Shown: piece by piece, positions 1 through 7,729 of the stretch
Numbering within the stretch: the first letter of the stretch is position 1
Layout: every line of letters starts with the position of its first letter
Assembly (NCBI RefSeq): GCF_030548175.1
Contig: NZ_JAUORX010000003.1
Location: 248,001-312,000, forward strand
Length of the DNA stretch: 64,000 nt
Source: Cognatishimia sp. 1_MG-2023
GTDB taxonomy: Bacteria > Pseudomonadota > Alphaproteobacteria > Rhodobacterales > Rhodobacteraceae
Reading direction: 5' to 3'
Made by a program: the position numbers and the translations under genes
The notes under the pieces: generated by a model
What the model saw: the letters and a program-made list of their open reading frames with translations, nothing else
Told to the model about the DNA's origin: nothing
The model's database searches: none

Positions 1-384
1 GGTACTTTGAGCGATGGAACACAATTTGACAGCTCTGAAGGCCGTGATCCGCTGGAGTTCCAACTGGGATCTGGCCAAGTTATCAAGGGCTTCGACGATG
101 GTGTGACCGGCATGACCGTCGGTGAGAAGAAGACAGTGAACATTCCTTGCGAAGATGCTTATGGCCCAGCAAATGATGCAATGAAACAGGACGTGCCACG
201 CGAACAAATCCCGGCAGAGATTCCTTTGGAAGTTGGTCTGATGCTTCAGATGCAAGGCCCAGACGGTCAGGTTCTGCCGGTCAAAGTGGTTAACATCACT
301 GACGAAGCCGTCACTTTGGATGCCAACCACGAGCTTGCAGGCAAAGACCTGACGTTCGCTTTGGAACTGGTTTCGATCGCTTAA
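1..384 (+). CDS. FKBP-type peptidyl-prolyl isomerase, SlyD-like (5' end missing)
   Basis: The frame is open from base 1 and ends at TAA, giving about 127 residues of an FKBP-fold prolyl isomerase that catalyses cis-trans isomerisation of Xaa-Pro bonds. The visible start, GTLSDGTQFDSSEGRDPLEF, is the typical FKBP segment, followed by GSGQVIKGFDDGV and AYGPAN. The middle part (about residues 70-125) resembles the insert-in-flap domain of SlyD-type proteins, which has chaperone activity. The C-terminal His-rich metal tail of E. coli SlyD is absent. Family members normally have about 14-16 more N-terminal residues, so the true start lies just before the window. The following 68 bp contain a TTTACCA-T-TGGTAAA palindrome but no T-rich terminator. 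Confidence 0.9.
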   Translation, partial: GTLSDGTQFDSSEGRDPLEFQLGSGQVIKGFDDGVTGMTVGEKKTVNIPCEDAYGPANDAMKQDVPREQIPAEIPLEVGLMLQMQGPDGQVLPVKVVNITDEAVTLDANHELAGKDLTFALELVSIA

Positions 385-425
385 TTTACCATTGGTAAAT
401 GTGGAAATTCGTACGGTTCGCGGTC

Positions 426-440
426 TGAAACGTACGATTC
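426..440. repeat. CGTACG-containing intergenic motif, copy 1
   Basis: TGAAACGTACGATTC lies at 426-440 between the convergent FKBP and LysR genes. A second CGTACG at about 410-415 faces it, so the two form an imperfect stem of about 10 bp around a 9-nt loop. The same 15 bases recur exactly at 31186-31200, also intergenic. The function is unknown. It may be a dispersed intergenic repeat. Confidence 0.5.
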
Positions 441-452
441 CTTTGCAGAGGA

Positions 453-1331
453 TCAGGCCCACTGGACCTCTGCCAGCCAATCCTTAACAGCATTCACGGC
501 GGCACTGCTGTTTTGGCTTGTATGAGACAATAACCAGACATCTCGTTTCGGAAGCGGAGGCAATCCTCTGGGCCGGACAAGTTCGCGCAAGCGACGGTCC
601 ATCGCGGCGACGCGGCGGGGCAGGATGGTTTTGCCGATACCTGCGGCGACGGCTTCGAAGGCAGTGGTTGCGTCTAGGACTGTTAACGCATTGGCTCCGT
701 CAGGGCTGGCGGCAATGGCGGCGTTCAGCCAGATCGCTTGTGGGAAAGATGCCTGTGACTCGTCATAGCCGATCCAAGCGGTTGTGTCGGTTGTGTCGCT
801 GGTCGCTTCGGCGTGTCCAAAGACGGCGTAGTGCAATTGTCCGATCCGACGCGCGGTGGTTTTTAATCCGCCGGCCACAGGGCGGGCGAGGCGGATGGCG
901 AGGTCTGCTTCGCGTTTTGTTAGGTCGATGTTACGGGTTTCGGGGACAAGTTCGATTGTGATGTTCGGGTGGCTTTGCTGAATGCGCTTTAGCTCTGGCA
1001 CAAGGATGCGATTGATCACCAGTGGCACGGCGCTGACACGGACAATACCGCTGGTTGATGTGCCTAGGTTGCTGGCGAGGTCGCGGATGTCCGCGTTTTG
1101 TTGTTCGATGACTTCGGCATGTTCGATGATCTCTAGGCCGATGTCGGAGAGTTCGTAGCCATTCAGGCCGCCCTTTTGGATCAGCTTTACGTTCAGCTTG
1201 TTTTCCAATGCTGCGATACGCCGGGAGACGGTGGTTTCACTGACGCCTGCTTTTCGTCCAGCTTCGGAGAAGGAGCCGGTGCGGTGGATGGCGAGAAGGT
1301 ATTTTAGGTCGTTCCAATCATGATCCTGCAT
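453..1331 (-). CDS. LysR-family transcriptional regulator
   Basis: The product is a 292-residue LysR-type regulator. The N-terminal winged helix-turn-helix is clear (about residues 4-65, WNDLKYLLAIHRTGSFSEA, then VSETTVSRRIAALENKL), followed by a periplasmic-binding-protein-like effector domain. I take the ATG at 1331, which gives MQDHDWNDL as usual for the family; an upstream in-frame start at 1373 would add 14 atypical residues. It is divergent from the YCII gene at 1420 with an 88-bp gap, the classical LysR arrangement, so the YCII gene is the likeliest target. The effector is unknown. Confidence 0.9.
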   Translation of the reverse strand: MQDHDWNDLKYLLAIHRTGSFSEAGRKAGVSETTVSRRIAALENKLNVKLIQKGGLNGYELSDIGLEIIEHAEVIEQQNADIRDLASNLGTSTSGIVRVSAVPLVINRILVPELKRIQQSHPNITIELVPETRNIDLTKREADLAIRLARPVAGGLKTTARRIGQLHYAVFGHAEATSDTTDTTAWIGYDESQASFPQAIWLNAAIAASPDGANALTVLDATTAFEAVAAGIGKTILPRRVAAMDRRLRELVRPRGLPPLPKRDVWLLSHTSQNSSAAVNAVKDWLAEVQWA

Positions 1332-1419
1332 AATTGCAGAATGACTCAGCAATAATGCTGGCACAAGGATCAATTCCGCTGTGTTATTTTATTTCGTGAC
1401 GGATTTGGGAGGATCTAAA

Positions 1420-1731
1420 ATGCAATATGTTGTTCTGTTCGAAAATGACCCAGAGACCTGTGTAACCATTCGCCTGAGTTACCTGCCTCTACATTTGGAA
1501 TTCTTGAAACGAAACGCGGAAACGATCTCTGCTGCGGGCAATCTGTCGGATGGGATTGATAACGCGAATGAGGCGCTTTGGGTGATGACGGCCGAAACGG
1601 AAGAAGACGTCGTGCGCTATGTGCGCGAAGATCCGTTTTGGGCGACGGGGCTACGGAAGTCTTTTAGAATTATGCAGTGGCGCCAGTGGTTTGTGGGTGA
1701 CTTGGCAGAGGAACACCTGAGCGCAGCTTGA
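1420..1731 (+). CDS. YCII-family protein
   Basis: This 103-residue protein starts MQYVVLFENDP and contains the YCII/YciI-like ferredoxin-fold core (ALWVMTAETEEDVVRYV, DPFWATGL, then SFRIMQWRQWF). Proteins of this family are small dimeric alpha/beta barrels, some linked to chlorinated-compound or oxidative metabolism; most have no defined reaction and I assign none. The start is supported by GGGAGG seven bases before the ATG at 1420. The gene is divergent from a LysR regulator, which probably controls it, and is closed by a bidirectional terminator shared with fabI. Confidence 0.8.
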   Translation: MQYVVLFENDPETCVTIRLSYLPLHLEFLKRNAETISAAGNLSDGIDNANEALWVMTAETEEDVVRYVREDPFWATGLRKSFRIMQWRQWFVGDLAEEHLSAA

Positions 1732-1767
1732 TTGAATAAACTGGCATTTCATCCTCCCTGAAATGCA

Positions 1768-1800
1768 AAAAGGCCCTGCGATTGCAGGGCCTTTCTTTTT
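1768..1800. terminator. Bidirectional terminator between the YCII gene and fabI
   Basis: A perfect stem AAAGGCCCTGC / GCAGGGCCTTT with a 4-base loop is followed by TCTTTTT on the + strand. A-rich sequence before the stem makes it usable on the - strand too. It sits between the convergent YCII and fabI genes. Confidence 0.85.
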
Positions 1801-1815
1801 GGTCTGTCGCCTGAA

Positions 1816-2607
1816 TTAGAGGTTTTCAGGTTGAGGCATGCCCAGCACGTGATAGCCGCCATCGACACGGATGATTTCGCCCGTGGTATAAGCCCCAGCA
1901 TCGGATGCCAGATAAACGGCTGTGCCGCCCACGGCTTCGAGTGTTGCGTTGGAACGCATTGGTGCGTTGGCTTCGGTCTGACGGAAGGTCTTGCGTGCGC
2001 CACCGATGGCTGCGCCTGCGAGGGTTTTCATTGGACCCGGAGAGATCGCGTTGACGCGAATCCCGTCTGGGCCAAGATCATTGGCTAGGTAACGAGTTGT
2101 CGCCTCTAGCGCGGCTTTGGCAACGCCCATGACATTGTAGAATGGCGTGACGCGGTTAGAGCCTTGGTAGGTCAGGGTCAGCATGGTGCCGCCGTTTTCT
2201 TTCATCAAAGGATGTGCGCGACGCGCAACTTCGATGAAGGAATAGGCCGAGATATCCAGCGAGTTTTTGAAGTTGTCACGGGACGTATCGACGAAACGGC
2301 CTGTCAGCTCGTTCTTGTCGGAATAGGCAATGGCGTGAACGACAAAGTCGAGTTGCCCCCAACGTTCGGTGATTTGATCAAACGCGTTATCCAGTGATGC
2401 ATCATCAGTCACATCCACATCGACCATAAAGTCGCTGCCAAGGCTTTCGGCCAATGGCGCAAGACGTTGGCCAAAGGCCTCACCTTGGTAGGTGAAGGCC
2501 AGTTCGGCGCCTGCTTCTGACATGGATTTTGCAATGCCCCAAGCGATAGAACGCTGGTTTGCAACGCCCATGATCAGGCCGCGTTTGCCTTTGAGTAGGT
2601 CTGACAT
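1816..2607 (-). CDS. fabI: Enoyl-[acyl-carrier-protein] reductase (NADH) FabI
   Basis: FabI carries out the last step of each fatty-acid elongation cycle, reducing trans-2-enoyl-ACP with NAD(P)H in the cytoplasm. The 263 residues show the divergent SDR nucleotide motif GLIMGVANQRSIAWGIA (about 10-27), the FabI-type active-site Tyr147 in LTYQGS and the pair Tyr157...Lys164 (YNVMGVAK). The length is normal for the family. It is the last gene of fabA-fabB-fabI, 15 bases after fabB, so unsaturated fatty acid branching and the reductase step are probably co-transcribed. Confidence 0.97.
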   Translation of the reverse strand: MSDLLKGKRGLIMGVANQRSIAWGIAKSMSEAGAELAFTYQGEAFGQRLAPLAESLGSDFMVDVDVTDDASLDNAFDQITERWGQLDFVVHAIAYSDKNELTGRFVDTSRDNFKNSLDISAYSFIEVARRAHPLMKENGGTMLTLTYQGSNRVTPFYNVMGVAKAALEATTRYLANDLGPDGIRVNAISPGPMKTLAGAAIGGARKTFRQTEANAPMRSNATLEAVGGTAVYLASDAGAYTTGEIIRVDGGYHVLGMPQPENL

Positions 2608-2622
2608 AATGAGAACCCCGAA

Positions 2623-3852
2623 TTAGCCGTTATACTTTGACAGGATCATCGACCCGTTTGTGCCGCCAAAGCCGAAGCTGTTGGTCATAACACTGTCGAG
2701 ACCTGCATTTTCAACGTGATCGGTTGCGATCTCGCCTTCGTTGATGCCGTCGGCCAATGTGTCCACGTTGATGGAACGCGTGATAAAGTCGTTATCAAGC
2801 ATCAACAGGCAGAAGATGGCTTCCATTGCACCTGCCGCACCTTGGCCGTGACCGGTCATGGATTTGGTGGAGCTGATCGGAGGCGTGTTGCCTTCGCCAA
2901 AGACGCGGCGGACCGCTTCGACTTCGCCAACGTCACCAACCGGAGTCGATGTGCCGTGTGCGTTGATGTAGCTGACCTTGCGGCCTTCGGGCAGAGTTTG
3001 CAGAGCGAGACGCATCGCGCGCTCGCCGCCTTCGCCAGAAGGGGCCACCATGTCGTGACCGTCGGATGTGGCTGCAAAGCCGGTGACTTCGGCGTAGATT
3101 TTCGCGCCGCGGGCTTTTGCGTGCTCTAGATCCTCTAGAACAACAATGCCGCCGCCGCCGGTGATGACAAAACCATCGCGGTCTTGGTCAAAGGCGCGGG
3201 AGGCTTTGGTAGGGTCGTCGTTCTTTTTGGAAGACATGGCACCCATGGCATCGAACAAGCAGGACAGGGTCCAATCAAGTTCTTCGCCGCCACCGGCGAA
3301 CATCACGTCTTGTTTGCCCATCATGATTTGCTCTGCAGCGTTGCCGATGCAGTGCAGGGATGTGGAGCAGGCAGAGGTGATGGAATAGTTGATGCCTTTG
3401 ATTTTAAACGCAGTTGCCAGGTTTGCAGAGATTGTAGAGCTCATGCATTTTGGAACGGCGAATGGGCCGATGCGTTTGGTCGCGCCGGTTTTGGCAACGG
3501 TTTGGTGCGCAGTCAGCATCGCGGATGTGGATGGGCCACCAGAGCCTGCAACCAGACCTGTGCGTTCGTTGACGATCTGATCCTCGGTAAGGCCGGAATC
3601 CGCAATCGCCTGTTGCATCGCGATATGGGCGTAGGCCGCGCCATCACCCATGAAACGCAATGTGCGTTTGTCGATGTGATCGGCGGTGTTGATTTTCAAC
3701 GTGCCTGCAACTTGGCTACGGAAGCCATGTTCGATCATTTCTGGGCTGGCTTCGATGCCGGATTTACCTTCGCGCAAAGATGCTGTGACTTCTTCTGCAT
3801 TATTGCCGATTGAGGACACGATGCCCAAACCGGTGACAACTACACGACGCAT
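2623..3852 (-). CDS. fabB: 3-oxoacyl-[acyl-carrier-protein] synthase I FabB
   Basis: FabB is a beta-ketoacyl-ACP synthase that elongates acyl-ACPs, including the cis-3-decenoyl-ACP made by FabA, and so is needed for unsaturated fatty acids. The 409 residues carry the active-site Cys162 in SACSTSLHC and the two catalytic histidines in AHGTSTPVGD and STKSMTGHGQGAAG, followed by the Gly-rich NSFGFGGTNGS C-terminal motif. Pairing with fabA and the overall sequence favour FabB over FabF. It lies 28 bases after fabA on the same strand. Confidence 0.95.
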   Translation of the reverse strand: MRRVVVTGLGIVSSIGNNAEEVTASLREGKSGIEASPEMIEHGFRSQVAGTLKINTADHIDKRTLRFMGDGAAYAHIAMQQAIADSGLTEDQIVNERTGLVAGSGGPSTSAMLTAHQTVAKTGATKRIGPFAVPKCMSSTISANLATAFKIKGINYSITSACSTSLHCIGNAAEQIMMGKQDVMFAGGGEELDWTLSCLFDAMGAMSSKKNDDPTKASRAFDQDRDGFVITGGGGIVVLEDLEHAKARGAKIYAEVTGFAATSDGHDMVAPSGEGGERAMRLALQTLPEGRKVSYINAHGTSTPVGDVGEVEAVRRVFGEGNTPPISSTKSMTGHGQGAAGAMEAIFCLLMLDNDFITRSINVDTLADGINEGEIATDHVENAGLDSVMTNSFGFGGTNGSMILSKYNG

Positions 3853-3880
3853 ATGCGTACTCCTGAATTTTGGGCCGGGC

Positions 3881-4390
3881 TTACGCCTCAGAGAGGGCGA
3901 CTTTCATGTCTTTGACTTCGTAAGCGATTTCACCGTCGATTTTCACGATGCCATCCGCAACACCCATGGTTAGGCGGCGGGTTTGGATCGCTTTGGTGAA
4001 GTCGATTTCATAGGTCAGCAGTTTGCTTTCTGGGCGCACCATGCCTTTGAGTTTGACTTCGCCAACACCCAACGCATAGCCGCGTCCTTGCCAGCCGCGC
4101 CAGCCGAGGTTGAAACCGGTGAGCTGCCACAGACCATCCAGGCCCAAGCAGCCTGGCATGATTGGGTTGCCCGGGAAGTGGCATTCAAAGAACCAAAGGT
4201 CAGGCGTGATGTCGAATTCCGCAAGCACATGACCTTTGCCATGGGCGCCGCCGTCACCAGAGATTTCGGTGATACGGTCCATCATCAACATGGGAGGAGC
4301 AGGCAGTTGCGCGTTGCCGGGGCCAAAAAGCTCTCCGCGTGCGCATTTCAAAAGACCCTCTTTGTCGAAGCTGGTTGGATAATCGGCCAT
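3881..4390 (-). CDS. fabA: 3-hydroxydecanoyl-ACP dehydratase/isomerase FabA
   Basis: FabA dehydrates 3-hydroxydecanoyl-ACP and isomerises the trans-2 double bond to cis-3, the branch point for unsaturated fatty acids. The 169-residue hot-dog protein has the catalytic His71 in [13 protein letters not shown] and Asp85 in GLDGLWQ. It is the first gene of fabA-fabB-fabI. It is divergent from the Irr-type regulator with a 154-bp spacer that includes an AATGA-TTT-TCATT dyad, so iron-linked control of the operon is possible but not shown. Confidence 0.96.
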   Translation of the reverse strand: MADYPTSFDKEGLLKCARGELFGPGNAQLPAPPMLMMDRITEISGDGGAHGKGHVLAEFDITPDLWFFECHFPGNPIMPGCLGLDGLWQLTGFNLGWRGWQGRGYALGVGEVKLKGMVRPESKLLTYEIDFTKAIQTRRLTMGVADGIVKIDGEIAYEVKDMKVALSEA

Positions 4391-4491
4391 GCGGGCACGT
4401 CCCCTTGTAATATTCTTGTCTATGTTCCCTCTATCATTGTGAGAAAGGGGCGTGCAAGAGCCGGAGAACGCTTTGCTTATAAGGGGCTGCG

Positions 4492-4504
4492 AATGATTTT
4501 CATT
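4492..4504. promoter_or_regulatory. Small dyad in the fabA-irr intergenic region
   Basis: AATGA-TTT-TCATT is a perfect 5-bp inverted repeat between the divergent fabA and irr genes, 40 bp before irr. It loosely resembles the NAT-rich halves of Fur-family operators. It may be an autoregulatory site, but a chance match in AT-rich DNA is possible. Confidence 0.3.
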
Positions 4505-4544
4505 TGAATTCCCTTTGAAACCTGCGTAAAATCTTTCGATAGAT

Positions 4545-4976
4545 ATGAGACAGGCACCTATGACACCTGAAGCTGTGACAAACGGAACCGAATGGCTGAC
4601 CCAAGGCGGTGTGCGGCCGACACGTCAGCGTGTGACGTTGGCGTCGCTTTTGGTTGGGGATGGGCTGGATCGTCACGTGACGGCCGAAAGCCTGTTTGCC
4701 GAGGTGAAAGATCACGGGGACAGCGTGTCTTTGGCAACTGTTTACAATACGTTACGGGCGTTTTGTGAAGCTGGTTTGATGCAAGAAGTGATGGTGGATG
4801 GTGCCAAAAGCTATTTTGATACCAACACTCATGATCATCCGCATTTCTTTTGGGAAGATGACCGGACGCTGGTTGATGCACCTGCAGATCAGTTGAAAAT
4901 CGTTGGCTTGCCTGATGCACCAGAGGGTGCGGAAATCGCGAAAGTGGATGTGGTTATCCGGTTGCGCCGCACATAA
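4545..4976 (+). CDS. irr: Fur-family transcriptional regulator, Irr type
   Basis: This 143-residue protein has the Fur-family winged helix (about residues 20-80: [14 protein letters not shown], then [20 protein letters not shown]) and a dimerisation domain with a His-rich element HDHPHFF (His96, His98, His100), in the place where Irr proteins carry their haem/metal-sensing histidines. The Fur-type CxxC zinc site is absent, which fits Irr rather than Fur or Zur. Irr represses or activates iron and haem genes according to haem status in alphaproteobacteria. A second Met six codons in (4560) is a possible start. The gene ends in a terminator. Confidence 0.85.
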   Translation: MRQAPMTPEAVTNGTEWLTQGGVRPTRQRVTLASLLVGDGLDRHVTAESLFAEVKDHGDSVSLATVYNTLRAFCEAGLMQEVMVDGAKSYFDTNTHDHPHFFWEDDRTLVDAPADQLKIVGLPDAPEGAEIAKVDVVIRLRRT

Positions 4977-5006
4977 TCCATTGGATTTTGTTTGAATTAA
5001 GAGAAT

Positions 5007-5032
5007 GCCTCGACTTCTGTCGGGGCTTTTTT
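5007..5032 (+). terminator. Intrinsic terminator after irr
   Basis: An 8-bp stem GCCTCGAC / GTCGGGGC (one G-T pair) with loop TTCT is followed by six T. It lies 30 bp after the irr stop codon. Confidence 0.8.
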
Positions 5033-5185
5033 GTGTGCTGTTAAAGGGTGGGTTAACGGATTGCCGGCATCCTGTTCGGAATGGGGCATGTTGGGGCAGA
5101 AGTTCGTTGCAATCTTAAACTGATACTTCAAGGTAAGGCCCGTCGCTAGAATGCGGCGGGGCAGGGTATTGCAATAGGGGCAGTT

Positions 5186-6283
5186 ATGACGAAATCGCTT
5201 TGGGGCTTGGTTCTGGGTTTGAGTGTGGCGGCGCAGCCTATGTTGGCTAGCGAGGGGCGGATTGTTGAGGATCACGCATATAAAGATTGGCGCGCCATTG
5301 TTCTGGAAAGCGAAGGCGGTGAAGAGACTTGGCGTGATTGCATTGCGATGACGGGTGGCGATGGGCTGCCGGTGTTAGAGGTGGTGGCACGCCAGTATGA
5401 TGCGGGACCGCCGTATAGTTTCCCGTTGGTGCAAATCCGCGAACAGGCACCGCGCCATTACTCGACCTTGCTGCAAGAAGGCGGGCGTGTGGATTTCGTG
5501 TTTGATGATGGCGACAGCTATAGCGGCACGGCCTTTAACGATGTGGTTGAAGATGTGTTCCAATCGGGAACGGCCAGCCCTCCGGTTGAGGACATGTTGT
5601 ATGTGCTGCAAGGGATGCGTCGGGCTGGGCAGTTGGATGTGTCGTTTGAAGGGCAATTGTTGCTGGAAGCGTCGCTCAGTGGGTTTACGGCAGCTTATGG
5701 GAAGATCGCCGAAGCCTGTGAGTTTTCAACGATGGGCGTGATTGACCCGTTGCCCGAAGGAGTAGAGCTGGGTGGTGACGCGGGGGATGACAGTGATTTG
5801 CTGTTTGAACAATTTGGCGTGTGGCGCGCGCAGGCGGAAACGTTTGATAATGGTGGGTCTTGGGTCACGGAATGTTTCGCCTCTATCCCCGAAAATACAC
5901 AGCGTACGATGAGCTTTGGTGTGAATACGCTTGAGTATTTTCCGCCGGAGTCCTACCCGCCGCTGATGGTTTCTGAAGTGATTGCAGAGACGGCCATTCC
6001 GATGGTTGCCAAAGGGGGATTGGTGCAGTTTTCGTTTGATACGGGGCTGATCGTCCCCGGCGAAGTGATGACGGATACGGCGCATGAAGGCACCCGGTAT
6101 ATTGATATTGCTGTTAAGTCGGGTTACCGCGATTTGGCCTTGCGGGAAATGGATCGTGCGACGGCGCTGTGGGTCTATGGCGACGGGCAGGTGATTTACC
6201 AGACACAGCTGGACGGTTTTCGCGCGGCTTATGGCGCGATTGCCAAGGTCTGTGAGTTCACAACCGATGGTGTTTTAAAATAG
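5186..6283 (+). CDS. Secreted protein of unknown function with two tandem domains
   Basis: I do not recognise the family with confidence. The 365 residues start with a signal peptide (about 1-21, cleavage near MLASEG). The mature part is an internal duplication: each half of about 165 residues has a W-x-C stretch near its start (TWRDCIAM and SWVTECFAS) and ends with a similar segment (LSGFTAAYGKIAEACEF at about 165-181 and LDGFRAAYGAIAKVCEF near the C-terminus). One Cys near each end of each half suggests an intradomain disulfide. The shape recalls invasion-associated locus B (IalB)-like periplasmic proteins, but this is only a resemblance. AGGGGC precedes the ATG. Confidence 0.75.
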   Translation: MTKSLWGLVLGLSVAAQPMLASEGRIVEDHAYKDWRAIVLESEGGEETWRDCIAMTGGDGLPVLEVVARQYDAGPPYSFPLVQIREQAPRHYSTLLQEGGRVDFVFDDGDSYSGTAFNDVVEDVFQSGTASPPVEDMLYVLQGMRRAGQLDVSFEGQLLLEASLSGFTAAYGKIAEACEFSTMGVIDPLPEGVELGGDAGDDSDLLFEQFGVWRAQAETFDNGGSWVTECFASIPENTQRTMSFGVNTLEYFPPESYPPLMVSEVIAETAIPMVAKGGLVQFSFDTGLIVPGEVMTDTAHEGTRYIDIAVKSGYRDLALREMDRATALWVYGDGQVIYQTQLDGFRAAYGAIAKVCEFTTDGVLK

Positions 6284-6298
6284 CACGCTTAGGCGTGG

Positions 6299-6326
6299 GG
6301 CCACAGGGCTTGGATAAGTCCTGTGG
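6299..6326 (+). terminator. Hairpin after the duplicated secreted protein gene
   Basis: CCACAGGGCTT pairs with AGTCCTGTGG around a short loop, 15 bp after the stop codon. There is no run of T, so it may be a weak or factor-assisted terminator. Confidence 0.4.
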
Positions 6327-6334
6327 TGATTGTG

Positions 6335-6583
6335 TTAGCCGTTTATTATGAAGTATCTGCTGATGCCGTAGATATAGATCCCAGCAAAGATGATGTTGAT
6401 ATATTTGAGCTGTGGTTCACGTCGTAACCAGCCGCAATAAATCCAGATAAGACAAAAGGGTAGGCTGCATAACATAGCCGCAAGCTGCCAGCCTTGGACA
6501 ACGCATAGCGCGCTACACAAGCCTAGTGCAAAGGCGACCCATTTCATCGGCTGCTCGTATGCAGCAAACGTCATAAGCGTCAT
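6335..6583 (-). CDS. Small inner-membrane protein
   Basis: This is a protein of about 82 residues with hydrophobic segments MKWVAFALGLCSALCVVQGW and AAMLCSLPFCLIWIYCGWL, then a charged RREPQLKY turn and a third hydrophobic stretch (INIIFAGIYIYGI). The pattern resembles small DUF6552-like membrane proteins of Rhodobacteraceae, a weak recollection. I choose the ATG at 6583 because AGGAAAG lies about 11 bases upstream; an in-frame ATG at 6667 would add 28 non-hydrophobic residues. The function is unknown. Confidence 0.55.
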   Translation of the reverse strand: MTLMTFAAYEQPMKWVAFALGLCSALCVVQGWQLAAMLCSLPFCLIWIYCGWLRREPQLKYINIIFAGIYIYGISRYFIING

Positions 6584-6733
6584 TGATGTAAGAACTTTCC
6601 TGTTATCAGCGCCGTTGACCCGGCGATCTGATGTCGGTGTGATACCAAGAAAGTGTGGACGGATCAATAACCCATACGTTGTGAGATTGGGTTAAGAAGG
6701 TGTTGGTTCGTTTTGAAATGAAATATCCCCAGC

Positions 6734-7603
6734 CTAAAACCACTGTCCCGGTTCCACCAGGCCTAGGTCTAGCAATTGTTGGCTGTGCCATTCAAAGGGG
6801 ACGGAGTTGTGCCATTTGAAATTGCGGATGTCGTAGGTGCTGCCGGGGTTGGATTTTAGCGCTTTGGCGGTGCGGAAGGAGCAGACGGCAGCCGTGATGT
6901 TGTTGTGCCATTCGCAGGCGAAGGTGTTGTATTCTTCTTCTGAGAAGGTGAAATCTTCGTTCATGTGCACGCCTTCTTTGGCGCGGAAGATGGAGATGCG
7001 GTCGATTTTGCGGCGCGCTTCTGGAACGTGTTCTTCGAAACGCCAGCGCAGGCCGCCGTAGAAATTCAATTGCCGCTCTTTTGGGTGGCTGTGATTGTTC
7101 GGGTCGGGGCGGCCGAGGGCGTAGTAGCCGGTTTTGTCGATCTGTGCATGTTCCAGAGAAACGGCGTTTGGATGCTCCGCAAGGTTATCGGCGTAGAGAT
7201 CGAGCACGTAGGTCAGCATCGCGTCGCGGCGTTCTTCTGCGTGGAAGGCCAGCATTTCGCCGATCTTGCGCGATTCGCAGAATGGGAAAATCAGGTACTC
7301 GGCGTTAAAGCAGTAGTAGAACCAAGTGCCGGGGGCCGCGACGGCGAGGCGGTTGACCATATCGACCATGGCTTGGCCGGTGGTGTTTTCGCAATCTACG
7401 CGGCAGACCTCTTCGGAGACGTCATAGGCCATTTTAAAGGCCTTGGGCATAATCGCGAAGACATGTTTGAAGCCTAAATCCACGTGGTGGCGCAGAGTTG
7501 AGTCGATTTCGACTTCGTCTTCCACAAAAATTAGCGCGATTGGGCCTTTGGCCAAAAGCTTGGTTCCGTGGTTTAGGAGGTCGTCAAAGGAATTGAAACG
7601 CAT
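6734..7603 (-). CDS. Conserved protein, possibly glycosyltransferase-2-like
   Basis: This 289-residue cytoplasmic protein starts MRFNSFDDLL at 7603. The frame stays open upstream but with residues atypical of coding sequence and overlapping the miaB leader. No textbook motif is clear. The order of an N-terminal alpha/beta part (GPIALIFVEDEVEIDSTLRHHVDLGF), an aromatic stretch (WFYYCFNAEYLIFPFCESR) and a His-rich segment (PNNHSHPKERQLNFYGGLRWRF region) recalls the uncharacterised GT2-like proteins of Rhodobacterales, in which an initial loop-strand unit is followed by a DxD-like acidic site. I treat this as a weak guess. It is divergent from miaB. Confidence 0.6.
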   Translation of the reverse strand: MRFNSFDDLLNHGTKLLAKGPIALIFVEDEVEIDSTLRHHVDLGFKHVFAIMPKAFKMAYDVSEEVCRVDCENTTGQAMVDMVNRLAVAAPGTWFYYCFNAEYLIFPFCESRKIGEMLAFHAEERRDAMLTYVLDLYADNLAEHPNAVSLEHAQIDKTGYYALGRPDPNNHSHPKERQLNFYGGLRWRFEEHVPEARRKIDRISIFRAKEGVHMNEDFTFSEEEYNTFACEWHNNITAAVCSFRTAKALKSNPGSTYDIRNFKWHNSVPFEWHSQQLLDLGLVEPGQWF

Positions 7604-7729
7604 TGGACTGCTTTTATTATGACTGCTCTGGTTGTGCCTAAAATCGGTTAATTTGTCGTGCATTGCAAGCCGGGTAGAACATGATGTAAGACGGCGCCTT
7701 GAAACCGCCGATCCGCAAGGGGCATGATC

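Noticed and set aside
386-401. Intrinsic terminator TTTACCATTGGTAAA after the FKBP gene
   Set aside because: The palindrome is AT-rich and has no T run; it is not a convincing terminator.
3184-3813. Open + strand frame of 209 codons
   Set aside because: It is wholly antisense to fabB, whose motifs are all intact; its protein is Cys/His-rich nonsense typical of a shadow frame.
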